Shown here in pieces: positions 1-7,204 of a stretch of DNA of 32,540 nt. The DNA lies in the NCBI RefSeq assembly GCF_003946885.1, contig NZ_RWKQ01000005.1, forward strand, positions 64,131-96,670, given 5' to 3'. The notes beneath the pieces are model-generated. The model worked only from the letters and a program-made list of their open reading frames with translations, had not been told where the DNA came from and searched no databases. This DNA is from Specibacter cremeus (GTDB lineage Bacteria; Actinomycetota; Actinomycetes; Actinomycetales; Micrococcaceae). Every line of letters starts with the position of its first letter. The stretch's first letter is position 1. The translations under genes and the position numbers were made by a program.

Positions 1-1210
1 CGCACGTGTAGTTCCATTCGGGGTGCCATTTGTGTCTGGTGAGGGTGCCGCTGGACGCCAGTTCCGCCATGTCCTTATCGGGGATTTTCACGCCGGTGGG
101 GTATACGTTGGTGTCGAGTTCGGCATGGACTCTGAGTCCTGTTGTGGTGGTGGTTGCGGCGATGGAATTGACGATGACTTCGTGGCTGGTCAGGGGCCGG
201 CCGCGCCAGTTCATGGAGATGTGGGAGAAGAGCTTGTGCTCGATCTTGTTCCATTTGCTGGTGCCCGGGGGCAGGTGGCAGACGGTGATCTCCAGTCCTG
301 TTTCGGTGGCCAGGGCGGCAAGTTCGGTCTTGAAGAGCCTGGTCCGGTAGCCGTTGGAGCCGCCGCCGTCGGCGGTGACCAGCAGCCGACTGGCGCCCGG
401 GTGGGTGACGTTCCCGGCGGTGTTCCACCAGGAGCGGATGGTGTTCACGGCGAACGCCGCAGTGTCGTGGTCGGTGCCCACGGAGACCCATCCGGTGTTG
501 GTGCCCACGTCATAGACGCCGTAGGGGTTGGCCTTTCCGAGCTCCTTGTCGATGAAGTCGTGGACCCTGACCCGTTCGGGGTCCCCGGCCGGGCGCCATT
601 CGGCGCCCTTGTTCTTGTAGGCCCCGACGAGCTCTTTTTTCTTGGCATCGATGCTGACGACCGGGTCCCCGGCATCCAGGTGGTCGGTGGCCTGGGCGTT
701 GATGTAGCCGAATTGCTCGTTTCGGTCCGGGTGCTGAGTGCCTTCGAGGGTCTTGGTGTTGGCCTGCAGGCTGAAGCCGTTGCCCTTGAGCAGTTTCGCC
801 ACGGTCTCCGCCCCCACCCGGTGTCCTTGTTCGGTCAGTTCGGCGGCCAGCTTCGCCGTGGAGAGGGTCGTCCAGGACAACGGTGATTCCGGGTCCCCGC
901 GCCGGGTCGGTTCCACGATCGCCAGCAGTGCCGGGACCAGGCCCGGGTCCTTCTCGACCAGGGTCTTCCGTCCCGCCCCGGGCTTGCGGACGCCTTCAAG
1001 CGGGGCGATACCAGCTTCCAACTCATTCACTCCCTGCTGGACCCTTGAGCGTGCGGCACCGGAGGCCCGGGCCACCGCGGCAATCCCGCCGTGACCCAGC
1101 GAGCGGGCCTCGGCCCCCAACAGCAACCGCGTCGCCCGCTCATCGAGATGGGGCAGGATCGTATCGAACTTCGCACGCAGGACTTCAACGATTTCAGCGG
1201 AAATGGGCAT
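1..1210 (-). CDS. ISAzo13-family transposase (3' end beyond the window)
   Basis: A DDE-type transposase that moves its own insertion sequence. The reading frame is continuous from an ATG at 1210 down to the left edge, about 403 codons without a stop, so the C-terminus is missing. The N-terminal part, MPISAEIVEVLRAKFDTILP, leads into a helix-turn-helix-like stretch (LGHGGIAAVARASGAARSRV). The catalytic core contains VVSIDAKKKELVGAYKNKG, a YGVYDVGTNTGWVSVGTDHD segment, LLVTADGGGSNGYRTRLFK and HLPPGTSKWNKIEHKLFSHI, which I recognise as the ISAzo13 (Rhodopirellula-type DDE) family. No Shine-Dalgarno is visible before the ATG; a GATAAT hexamer at 1216-1221 on the same strand could be its -10. Shorter antisense frames over this gene are shadows. 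The family call is firm. Whether the element is intact cannot be judged here. Confidence 0.88.
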   Translation of the reverse strand, partial: MPISAEIVEVLRAKFDTILPHLDERATRLLLGAEARSLGHGGIAAVARASGAARSRVQQGVNELEAGIAPLEGVRKPGAGRKTLVEKDPGLVPALLAIVEPTRRGDPESPLSWTTLSTAKLAAELTEQGHRVGAETVAKLLKGNGFSLQANTKTLEGTQHPDRNEQFGYINAQATDHLDAGDPVVSIDAKKKELVGAYKNKGAEWRPAGDPERVRVHDFIDKELGKANPYGVYDVGTNTGWVSVGTDHDTAAFAVNTIRSWWNTAGNVTHPGASRLLVTADGGGSNGYRTRLFKTELAALATETGLEITVCHLPPGTSKWNKIEHKLFSHISMNWRGRPLTSHEVIVNSIAATTTTTGLRVHAELDTNVYPTGVKIPDKDMAELASSGTLTRHKWHPEWNYTC

Positions 1211-1283
1211 ACGCCATTATCCCACCAAAAAGACGATTAGTCTTAGTTATTTCTGGGTGTGTCCTAAGCGGAAATATCGGCCA
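1..1283 (-). mobile_element. ISAzo13-type insertion sequence, 5' end only
   Basis: This is the part of the element visible in the window. The transposase start is at 1210 and a strong terminator belonging to the neighbouring gene begins at 1284, so the element boundary must lie roughly between 1211 and 1283. The other end is outside the window, so terminal inverted repeats and a target duplication cannot be confirmed. The right limit given here is an estimate. Confidence 0.5.
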
Positions 1284-1326
1284 CGAAAAAGGGACCCGAT
1301 TCACGAAGAATCGGATCCCTTTTTCG
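1284..1326 (-). terminator. Rho-independent terminator after the NlpC/P60 gene
   Basis: A 19-bp inverted repeat with a 5-base loop: arms 1284-1302 and 1308-1326, with one G/T-type mismatch. Each arm carries a run of five A or T next to GGGA/TCCC. It starts 12 bases beyond the stop of the NlpC/P60 gene on the minus strand. Because the A- and T-runs are symmetric, it could also stop transcription in the other direction. Confidence 0.85.
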
Positions 1327-1337
1327 AGGCTGTGGTC

Positions 1338-2126
1338 CTAGTGGCCCATCGCGATGAAGACCGGGCCGGAACCCAGGTACGCGGTGAACTTCACGGTGGA
1401 CCCGTTGAAGCCGCCGTGGATGGCCATCCCGTCGCCCGCGTAGACGGCGATGTGGGGAACACCGGCACCGGCGTTGTCGTAGTAGATGAGGTCGCCCGGC
1501 TGGGCCTCGGCGGCCGATTCGGTGCGGCCCAGGGACAGGTAGCCGGCCGGCCAGCCGTGGTAGTTGATGCCGGCGGCGGCGAGCGAGTTGCTGACCAGCG
1601 CGGTGCAGTCCTGCACCACACCCAGCTGGGCGTAGGCAGCGGCAAGGATCGTGGCGCCGATGCCGGACTTGGTGGCCGGGGCCGGCTGGGCGGCGGGTGC
1701 CGGGGTCACCGTCACCGTGGGGGCGGCGGCCTGGGTCGCCTGGGCAACAGTGGCGTCGGCGGCCTGTGTTGCGTCGGCAACCACGTTGTTGGCCTGGGCC
1801 TCGACGGCCGGAGCCACGGGGGCCGGCGTGGAGGAGACGGCCGGGGCGGCGAAGGAGATCTTCACCGTGGACGCCGCGGTCACGGCAGGAGCCAGACCCG
1901 CGGCGACGTTGAGGGTGGACGTGGCGTCGGAGACGCGCTGGACATGCGGCTCGGCGGCGTTGGCCGCGATTCCCGAGGTCAGGACAAGACCCGAAGCGGC
2001 AGCAACCACGGCTGCCTGGCGTCCGACACCACCGACGTTGGAGCTTACGGTTTTGGCGATGACGGAGATCGAGCTGGTCTTTGCGACCTCGGCGCGGTGG
2101 CGCCCGAGAGTAGCTGTTGAAGACAA
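1338..2126 (-). CDS. Secreted NlpC/P60-family peptidoglycan hydrolase
   Basis: A predicted cell-wall endopeptidase cleaving peptide stems of peptidoglycan. I start it at a TTG (2124-2126) because GGGAGAGGA sits at proper spacing before it and the next upstream ATG lies inside the riboswitch; this gives 262 residues. The N-terminus has a long signal region whose hydrophobic core (AAVVAAASGLVLTSGIAANA) ends in an Ala-X-Ala-type cleavage site. A linker rich in Ala, Pro, Thr and Val follows. The C-terminal ~110 residues are the NlpC/P60 domain: catalytic Cys in QDCTALVSNSL (a variant of the usual DCSGLV), His in VPHIAVYAG, and a third polar residue in IHGGF. It lies downstream of the M23 gene on the same strand, but has its own riboswitch, so the two probably form separate transcripts of one functional group. 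The family call is firm; the exact bond cleaved is not known. Confidence 0.9.
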   Translation of the reverse strand: MSSTATLGRHRAEVAKTSSISVIAKTVSSNVGGVGRQAAVVAAASGLVLTSGIAANAAEPHVQRVSDATSTLNVAAGLAPAVTAASTVKISFAAPAVSSTPAPVAPAVEAQANNVVADATQAADATVAQATQAAAPTVTVTPAPAAQPAPATKSGIGATILAAAYAQLGVVQDCTALVSNSLAAAGINYHGWPAGYLSLGRTESAAEAQPGDLIYYDNAGAGVPHIAVYAGDGMAIHGGFNGSTVKFTAYLGSGPVFIAMGH

Positions 2127-2144
2127 GATTGGATCCTCTCCCAA

Positions 2145-2285
2145 AGCCTGCGAGGTAAGCTGTCGGATTCGGATGGGAGTCACCCGGCCGCTCCACACCC
2201 CCGTGTCACCGGTGGATGCTTTGCGGCTTCACCCCTAGGGCTTCCATGGTTGGAAGCCCGATAATGGTTCCCCCGCCCCTGCCAG
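2145..2285 (-). promoter_or_regulatory. c-di-AMP (ydaO-type) riboswitch before the NlpC/P60 gene
   Basis: Read on the minus strand, the leader shows the conserved blocks of the actinobacterial ydaO class in order: GGCGGGGGAACC, then GGGGTGAAGCCGC, a variable hairpin, and CCGAATCCGACAGCTTACC followed by TCGCAGGC. The last block ends 19 bases before the TTG start, close enough for control of translation. An independent hairpin, GGGCTTCC/GGAAGCCC, closes one internal arm. In this family, riboswitches of this class commonly precede Rpf, NlpC and M23 wall hydrolases and turn expression off when c-di-AMP is high. Identification is by motif reading; no covariance model was run. Confidence 0.88.
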
Positions 2286-2452
2286 ACGATGTGTTACGAA
2301 CGGATCATGAGCGGTGGCAGAGTTTGGCAATCCACCCATGAACGTCACCTTTATGCGAAGTTGACGCGGTTACGACGGTACAACATATCCGATGCAATGT
2401 CACATTCAGGTCACGGCGCGTTGTGGACAACTGGGCCCACGCGCCCGAGGGA

Positions 2453-2488
2453 CCCGTTGGTACATCGCGCCAGCGATGGATCAACGGG
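2453..2488 (-). terminator. Strong hairpin after the M23 gene, possible U-less terminator
   Basis: Nested inverted repeat: CCCGTTG/CAACGGG outside and CATCGC/GCGATG inside, with a 3-base symmetric internal loop and a 4-base apical loop. It begins 12 bases past the M23 stop codon on the minus strand. No T-run follows, so it would be a U-less terminator or an mRNA 3' stabilising structure. From here to the next riboswitch (2286-2452) I see no gene and only weak promoter-like hexamers. Confidence 0.5.
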
Positions 2489-2500
2489 AGGGCGTGGGGA

Positions 2501-3295
2501 CTACAGCCAGCCCATGGGGTCGACGACCTCGTCATCGACCATGACCTCGAAGTGCAGGTGGCACCCCGTGGAAGCGCCCGTGGTGCCGGAGAGCGCCAGG
2601 ACCTGGCCGCGCTCCAGCTTCTGCCCCACTGTGACCTTGATCTCACTGAGGTGGTTGTACGTGGTGGACAACCCGTTCCCGTGGTCGACGACCACGCGAT
2701 TGCCGCCGCCGTAGGGGTGCCAGCCGGCGAACGTCACCGTGCCACCGGCGGCGGCGAAGACGTCCGTCCCGCACGCGATGGCGAAGTCCTGGCCGCGGTG
2801 CGTCTCGCCCACCTCGCCGGTGATGGGGCTCACCCGCTGCCCGAAGGGCGAGCTGGGCACCATGGACCTCAACGGCGCGCCGAGCGTGCCCTTGGCCGCT
2901 GCCGGCGCGACGTGGGAGGCCTCCACCTTCAGGGTCTGCTTGAGCCTGCCGTCGGCGTCGAGCGAGCTGGCCACGGCGGGGGCGGCAAAGTCGATGGGCG
3001 CGTCGGCCCTGGCGGACACGGTCCGGTCCTCGTGCACGAGGGGTGTCTCCTCGGCGGCCAGCGTGCCCGAGGTGGCCGGCAGCGACACGGTCAGGACCAG
3101 GCCGGTGGCGGCCAGCGTGAGACCGACTTTTTGGCTTGCCCCGTGCAGGAATGCGCTGCGCGCCGCGGGCCGGGGTGCGGCGCGTTCGGCCGCCAGTGCC
3201 GCGCGGCGGCTGGGCAGGACCACGGGGGTCGTGTCGACGATGACGGCAGGCGGAAGGGACGCGCGGCGGCGGCCGTGCTGTTTAACCTCGGACAC
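2501..3295 (-). CDS. Secreted M23 (LytM-type) metallopeptidase
   Basis: Predicted zinc endopeptidase acting on peptidoglycan cross-bridges outside the cell. It has 264 residues from a GTG at 3295; an ATG four bases upstream is out of frame and hits a stop after five codons. The basic N-terminus is followed by a hydrophobic segment (VGLTLAATGLVLTVSLPATS) at about residues 57-76, a signal sequence or N-terminal anchor. The peptidase domain occupies the last ~125 residues and has the full zinc signature: HRGQD (HxxxD) near residue 166 and HLHFE (HxH) near residue 248. GTDVFAAAGGTVTFAG and GNRVVVDHGNGLSTTYNHLS are typical LytM strands. It is preceded by its own c-di-AMP riboswitch, as is the NlpC/P60 gene downstream, tying both to wall homeostasis. 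No key residue is missing. Confidence 0.92.
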   Translation of the reverse strand: MSEVKQHGRRRASLPPAVIVDTTPVVLPSRRAALAAERAAPRPAARSAFLHGASQKVGLTLAATGLVLTVSLPATSGTLAAEETPLVHEDRTVSARADAPIDFAAPAVASSLDADGRLKQTLKVEASHVAPAAAKGTLGAPLRSMVPSSPFGQRVSPITGEVGETHRGQDFAIACGTDVFAAAGGTVTFAGWHPYGGGNRVVVDHGNGLSTTYNHLSEIKVTVGQKLERGQVLALSGTTGASTGCHLHFEVMVDDEVVDPMGWL

Positions 3296-3313
3296 TCATT
3301 ACCTCTCTGATGT

Positions 3314-3498
3314 GCCTGCGAAGTTAGCTGTCGGATTCGGGCCAGAGAGTAGTTGCAATCGACCCGGCCGGACCCGCACGCACGGCATCGCACCCGCCCG
3401 TTCGGGCGCGTGCACAAGCATGGCGTTGCGGGAACCGGCTTCACCCCAAGACGGCGGTTTCCCGCCGTCAACAATGTGGTTCCCCCGCCCCTACCCTC
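3314..3498 (-). promoter_or_regulatory. c-di-AMP (ydaO-type) riboswitch before the M23 gene
   Basis: On the minus strand the leader carries GGCGGGGGAACCAC, a closing hairpin GACGGCGG/CCGCCGTC, TTGGGGTGAAGCCGG, a longer GC-rich arm, and CCGAATCCGACAGCTAAC followed by TTCGCAGGC. The terminal block is nearly identical to that before the NlpC/P60 gene while the variable arms differ, as expected for two RNAs of one class rather than a recent duplication. AGAGAGG and the GTG start follow within 20 bases. Confidence 0.9.
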
Positions 3499-3542
3499 GG
3501 TGTTGATTCCATCCGCCGGGGTAGGGTTCGGCTGCGACGAAT

Positions 3543-3580
3543 GGTAACGCTTTGGTTACGGCGTATGAAAAGCTACTATA
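3543..3580 (-). promoter_or_regulatory. Candidate promoter and GTAAC-box for the M23 transcript
   Basis: On the minus strand a good -10 hexamer, TATAGT (3575-3580), lies about 80 bases before the riboswitch. The -35 is poor. Just downstream is GTAAC-N6-GTTAC (3544-3559), which resembles the GTAAC-type repeats bound by the MtrA response regulator at actinobacterial wall-hydrolase promoters. The assignment to MtrA is inference from memory of that motif. Confidence 0.4.
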
Positions 3581-3653
3581 CGGTAGTTTTTTCGCCGTGA
3601 CACATCCGTGATCATCCTGCCCGGGCTCGCCGGACGTTCGGGCGGCCGCCGTG

Positions 3654-4349
3654 TCAGGCGACGGCGACGAAGACGTGCACGGCCACCTCGGGCGGCAACT
3701 CGAGCGCCCCGTCGATGTCCGGAACGCGCACGGAGATGTAGTCCCCGACCTTTTCCAGGGAGATCCTGGCGCCCGGTCGCAGCCCGGCCTCGTCGAGTTG
3801 GGTGAGCAGTTCCGGCTCCACCTGGATGCGTTCGGAGAGCCGGTGGATGGTGACCTGCTGGTCGGGCGCGTAGCCGTCCATGGCCTCGAGAAGCGTCTTG
3901 AGCCCGGCGGCGAACTGTGGGGCCTCCTGGCCGCCGAGTTCCTCCAGCCCGGGTATCGGGTTCCCGTACGGGGATTCCACGGGCCGGCCCAGCAGCGCGA
4001 AGAGCCGCTCCTCGACCCGTTCGCTCATGACGTGCTCCCATCGGCAGGCCTCGTCGTGCACGTAGGCCCAGTCCAGCCCGATCACGTCGGCGAGGAGGCG
4101 TTCGGCAAGGCGGTGCTTGCGCATGACCCGGGTGGCCTTGTCCCGTCCGGCCGCCGTCAGTTCCAGGTGCCGGTCGACGGTGACGACGACCAGCCCGTCG
4201 CGTTCCATCCGGCCGATGGTCTGGGAGACGGTGGGACCCGAGTGGTGCAGTCGTTCGGCGATACGGGCGCGCAGCGCGACGATGTTTTCCTCTTCGAGTT
4301 CCAGAATTGTCCGCAGGTACATTTCCGTCGTATCGATCAGATCAGTCAC
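3654..4349 (-). CDS. ideR: IdeR/DtxR-family iron-dependent transcriptional repressor
   Basis: Metal-activated repressor controlling iron uptake and storage genes. I choose the GTG at 4349 (AGAAGGA seven bases upstream) over the ATG at 4370 because it gives 231 residues and puts every metal ligand at the classical DtxR/IdeR position: Met10, His79, Glu83, His98, Cys102, Glu105 and His106 are all present. The N-terminal winged helix (residues 1-75) includes LRARIAERLHHSGPTVSQTI, almost identical to mycobacterial IdeR. A dimerisation domain with CRWEHVMSE follows, and the C-terminal ~80 residues form the SH3-like domain. It is transcribed away from serC; the shared 231-base intergenic region contains a perfect palindrome, CCCTATATAGGG (4420-4431). 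Function is clear from the ligand set; the regulon cannot be seen here. Confidence 0.93.
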   Translation of the reverse strand: MTDLIDTTEMYLRTILELEEENIVALRARIAERLHHSGPTVSQTIGRMERDGLVVVTVDRHLELTAAGRDKATRVMRKHRLAERLLADVIGLDWAYVHDEACRWEHVMSERVEERLFALLGRPVESPYGNPIPGLEELGGQEAPQFAAGLKTLLEAMDGYAPDQQVTIHRLSERIQVEPELLTQLDEAGLRPGARISLEKVGDYISVRVPDIDGALELPPEVAVHVFVAVA

Positions 4350-4535
4350 GTCTTTGTCCTTCTGGCGCATTTCGGTGGCCCTCGTGCAACGGCCCGGTCC
4401 CTACCACTACGTTATCTCGCCCTATATAGGGACGAAAATCCCGCCCGGCACCGGCCGCCTGCCCCGCGTCACGGGCCGCCACGATGCGGTCCGCGTTTCC
4501 GCGCATGCCCGCGGCTACGGCAGAATTGGCCGTAG

Positions 4536-5708
<1,173 letters not shown>

Positions 5709-5715
5709 TCAGGTT

Positions 5716-5887
5716 CCGGTGATTGGGCCCGTCGAAAGCCGGTGATTGAGCTTGTCGAAATCACCGCAGGTCTCGACAAGCTCGATCACCGCGGTGATTG
5801 AGCCCGTCGAAATCACCGTAGGTCTCGACAAGCTCGACCACCGTGGGTCTCGACAAGCTCGATCACCGATCGACGGGCTCGACCACC
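5716..5887. repeat. Cluster of seven ~25-bp palindromic (REP-like) units
   Basis: Seven tandem, alternately oriented copies of one unit. Forward units read like GGTGATTGAGCTTGTCGA (first copies near 5717, 5740 and 5792); reverse units read GGTCTCGACAAGCTCGATCA (near 5768, 5820 and 5845). The last, from about 5869, is a truncated reverse unit. Each unit carries the core TGTCGA/TCGACA with GAGC/GCTC, so neighbours can fold into hairpins. The cluster fills the space between the convergent serC and DUF3027 genes and overlaps the end of the latter. Similar short sequences are, to my knowledge, widespread in Micrococcales chromosomes. Confidence 0.85.
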
Positions 5888-6324
5888 GGCTCTGCCTTGG
5901 CGTCCTCGGGGCGCAGGCGGTCGGCCCACGGCACCCAGGCCGGTGCCAGCACGGAGTCCTCGGTGGGCAGCAGGCCGACCTCGTTGACGGTGGCGTCCTT
6001 GGAGCGGGACAGCCGGGTCAGCGTGGCAAACCAGACCCAGCCCCGGTACCCGGCCAGTTTGCTTTCGAACAGGTGGGTGACCGTGCGCACGCCCTCGCTG
6101 CGGACGGCCACGTGCGCACCGATCTGCCCGGGCGCGGCGATGTCGGCCAGCGCCGCGCGGGCCTGTTCGACGGCGTCGGCCAGGAACGCGTCAGGCTTGC
6201 CGGTGCGCCACACGGGCAGGCCGGCGCGCGGGCGCACCGGCGCGGCCGGCGCGCCGGACACGTCCGGCCCGGTGGCTGTTTCGGTGCCTGTTTCGGTGCC
6301 AGGGGCAGCGGACGGTTCAGTCAT
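5863..6324 (-). CDS. DUF3027 family protein
   Basis: A 153-residue protein of unknown function from an actinobacteria-restricted family. The conserved region spans about residues 45-140: DAFLADAVEQARAALADIA, then GAHVAVRSEGVRTVTHLFES, YRGWVWFATLTRLSRSKDAT, and EVGLLPTEDSVLAPAWVPWA. The first ~40 residues are a Thr/Pro/Ala-rich, low-complexity leader. The extreme C-terminus (VVEPVDR and stop) is encoded by the last unit of the neighbouring repeat cluster. It starts 9 bases after the stop of the cold-shock-domain gene on the same strand, so the two are probably one operon, and nucleic-acid-related work is possible. No enzyme motif, signal peptide or membrane segment is visible. Confidence 0.8.
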   Translation of the reverse strand: MTEPSAAPGTETGTETATGPDVSGAPAAPVRPRAGLPVWRTGKPDAFLADAVEQARAALADIAAPGQIGAHVAVRSEGVRTVTHLFESKLAGYRGWVWFATLTRLSRSKDATVNEVGLLPTEDSVLAPAWVPWADRLRPEDAKAEPVVEPVDR

Positions 6325-6332
6325 GGGGGTTC

Positions 6333-6713
6333 CTATGCGTCGAAATTGTCGGCGACCTTGCGCAGCGCCGCGGCGATCCTGGCGGCGTCGCCCTCGGGGT
6401 ATTTGCCGTTGGTCAGGGAGCCGACGGAGCGTTCCAGCAGGCTGACCAGGTCCTGCACGATCGGGGCCAGGTCCCTGGCCGGCATCCGCTTGGCCTTGGC
6501 CACGGACGGGCCCTGGTCGAGTAGGTGCGCGTTCATGGCCTGGGCGCCGCGGCGGCTCTCCGCGATGCCGAACTCCATCCGGGTGCCGGGGCGGATCTCA
6601 CCGGCGGCGGCGGGCAGCTGGTTGGATCGCAGGAACACCTCGCGGCCGTCCTCGTCGATGATCAGGCCGAAGCCCTTCTCGTTGTCGTACCACTTCACTT
6701 TTCCGATGGGCAC
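6333..6713 (-). CDS. Cold-shock-domain protein with helical C-terminal extension
   Basis: Predicted single-stranded RNA/DNA-binding protein. The start is taken at the GTG at 6713 (GAGGA eight bases before), giving 126 residues; an ATG at 6806 would add 31 residues unlike a cold-shock protein. Residues 1-65 form the cold-shock domain, beginning PIGKVKWYDNEKGFGLI with the RNP1-like KGFGLI and the RNP2-like EVFLRS. In place of the aromatic and histidine residues of CspA-type RNP2 (VFVHFS) it has VFLRSN, so binding may differ. Residues 66-126 are a charged, probably helical extension (LAPIVQDLVSLLERSVGSLT) absent from short Csp proteins. It is first gene of a pair with the DUF3027 gene. Actinobacterial proteins of this longer type are usually constitutive rather than cold-induced; that part is inference. 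Confidence 0.88.
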   Translation of the reverse strand: MPIGKVKWYDNEKGFGLIIDEDGREVFLRSNQLPAAAGEIRPGTRMEFGIAESRRGAQAMNAHLLDQGPSVAKAKRMPARDLAPIVQDLVSLLERSVGSLTNGKYPEGDAARIAAALRKVADNFDA

Positions 6714-6892
6714 TTCGGTTTTCCTCACGTATTTCAGTCGGGGCGCATGGGAGGGCTGCGCGTTCTCACGCCGTACCGGCCACTGTGAAACATGCAGTGC
6801 GTACATTCGGCCCGTCCCGTGCCGGTCTACTAGCCTCTAGGTTATCGCGTCGCGGGCCGCCCGTCGGCTGGAGGGGCCCCGCTGTCCGCTGT

Positions 6893-6898
6893 TAGCGT
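6893..6898 (+). promoter_or_regulatory. Candidate -10 element TAGCGT of a leaderless transcript
   Basis: TAGCGT is followed by exactly seven bases and then the ATG at 6906. There is no Shine-Dalgarno sequence between them. The same hexamer and spacing recur at 7192-7197 before the next gene, which supports transcription starting at or next to the initiation codon in both cases. Confidence 0.45.
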
Positions 6899-6905
6899 TA
6901 TGGGC

Positions 6906-7145
6906 ATGAGCGAGTTGTCCCAACCCACCGATCCCGCCGAGCGCCGCTGGCTCGTGTTCAATGCCGCGGCGGCGGTGCTGGCCGTGGCCGGGGTGGTGTC
7001 GCTGGCCCTCGTGCTGCTGCAGAAGTGGGGTGGCGGGCACCCGTGGGTGGGATTCGACTGGATCGCCATGATCGGGCTGCCGGTCGCCTTCGTCATGATG
7101 GGTGCGGGCCTGGTCCGGGCCGTGCGGCGCCGGCGCCGGCTCTGA
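6906..7145 (+). CDS. Small two-helix membrane protein
   Basis: A 79-residue protein with two membrane segments: FNAAAAVLAVAGVVSLALVL (about residues 18-38) and a second, WIAMIGLPVAFVMMGAGLV (about 52-70). It ends in a strongly basic tail, RAVRRRRRL, which by the positive-inside rule puts the C-terminus in the cytoplasm. I prefer the ATG at 6906 to the one at 6900 because of the -10-like TAGCGT seven bases upstream. It resembles the small DUF2530-type proteins of actinobacteria, but I am not certain of that family. It lies 59 bases before the helicase-associated gene. Function unknown. Confidence 0.7.
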   Translation: MSELSQPTDPAERRWLVFNAAAAVLAVAGVVSLALVLLQKWGGGHPWVGFDWIAMIGLPVAFVMMGAGLVRAVRRRRRL

Positions 7146-7191
7146 CCAACGCCCCACCAACCCGGCACAACCAACTATGATCTGTACGCGG

Positions 7192-7197
7192 TAGCGT
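7192..7197 (+). promoter_or_regulatory. Candidate -10 element TAGCGT before the helicase-associated gene
   Basis: TAGCGT, seven bases, then ATG at 7205, with no ribosome-binding site. This repeats the arrangement upstream of the small membrane protein gene, suggesting a second leaderless transcript that would carry the two helicase genes. Confidence 0.45.
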
Positions 7198-7204
7198 TGA
7201 ACCG

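Noticed and set aside
23-886. A plus-strand frame over the left transposase
   Set aside because: The minus strand has a continuous ISAzo13 transposase; the plus-strand translation is Gly/Val-rich shadow sequence.
5716-5887. Possible CRISPR array
   Set aside because: The units alternate in orientation and are contiguous with no unique spacers of constant length, and no cas gene is nearby.
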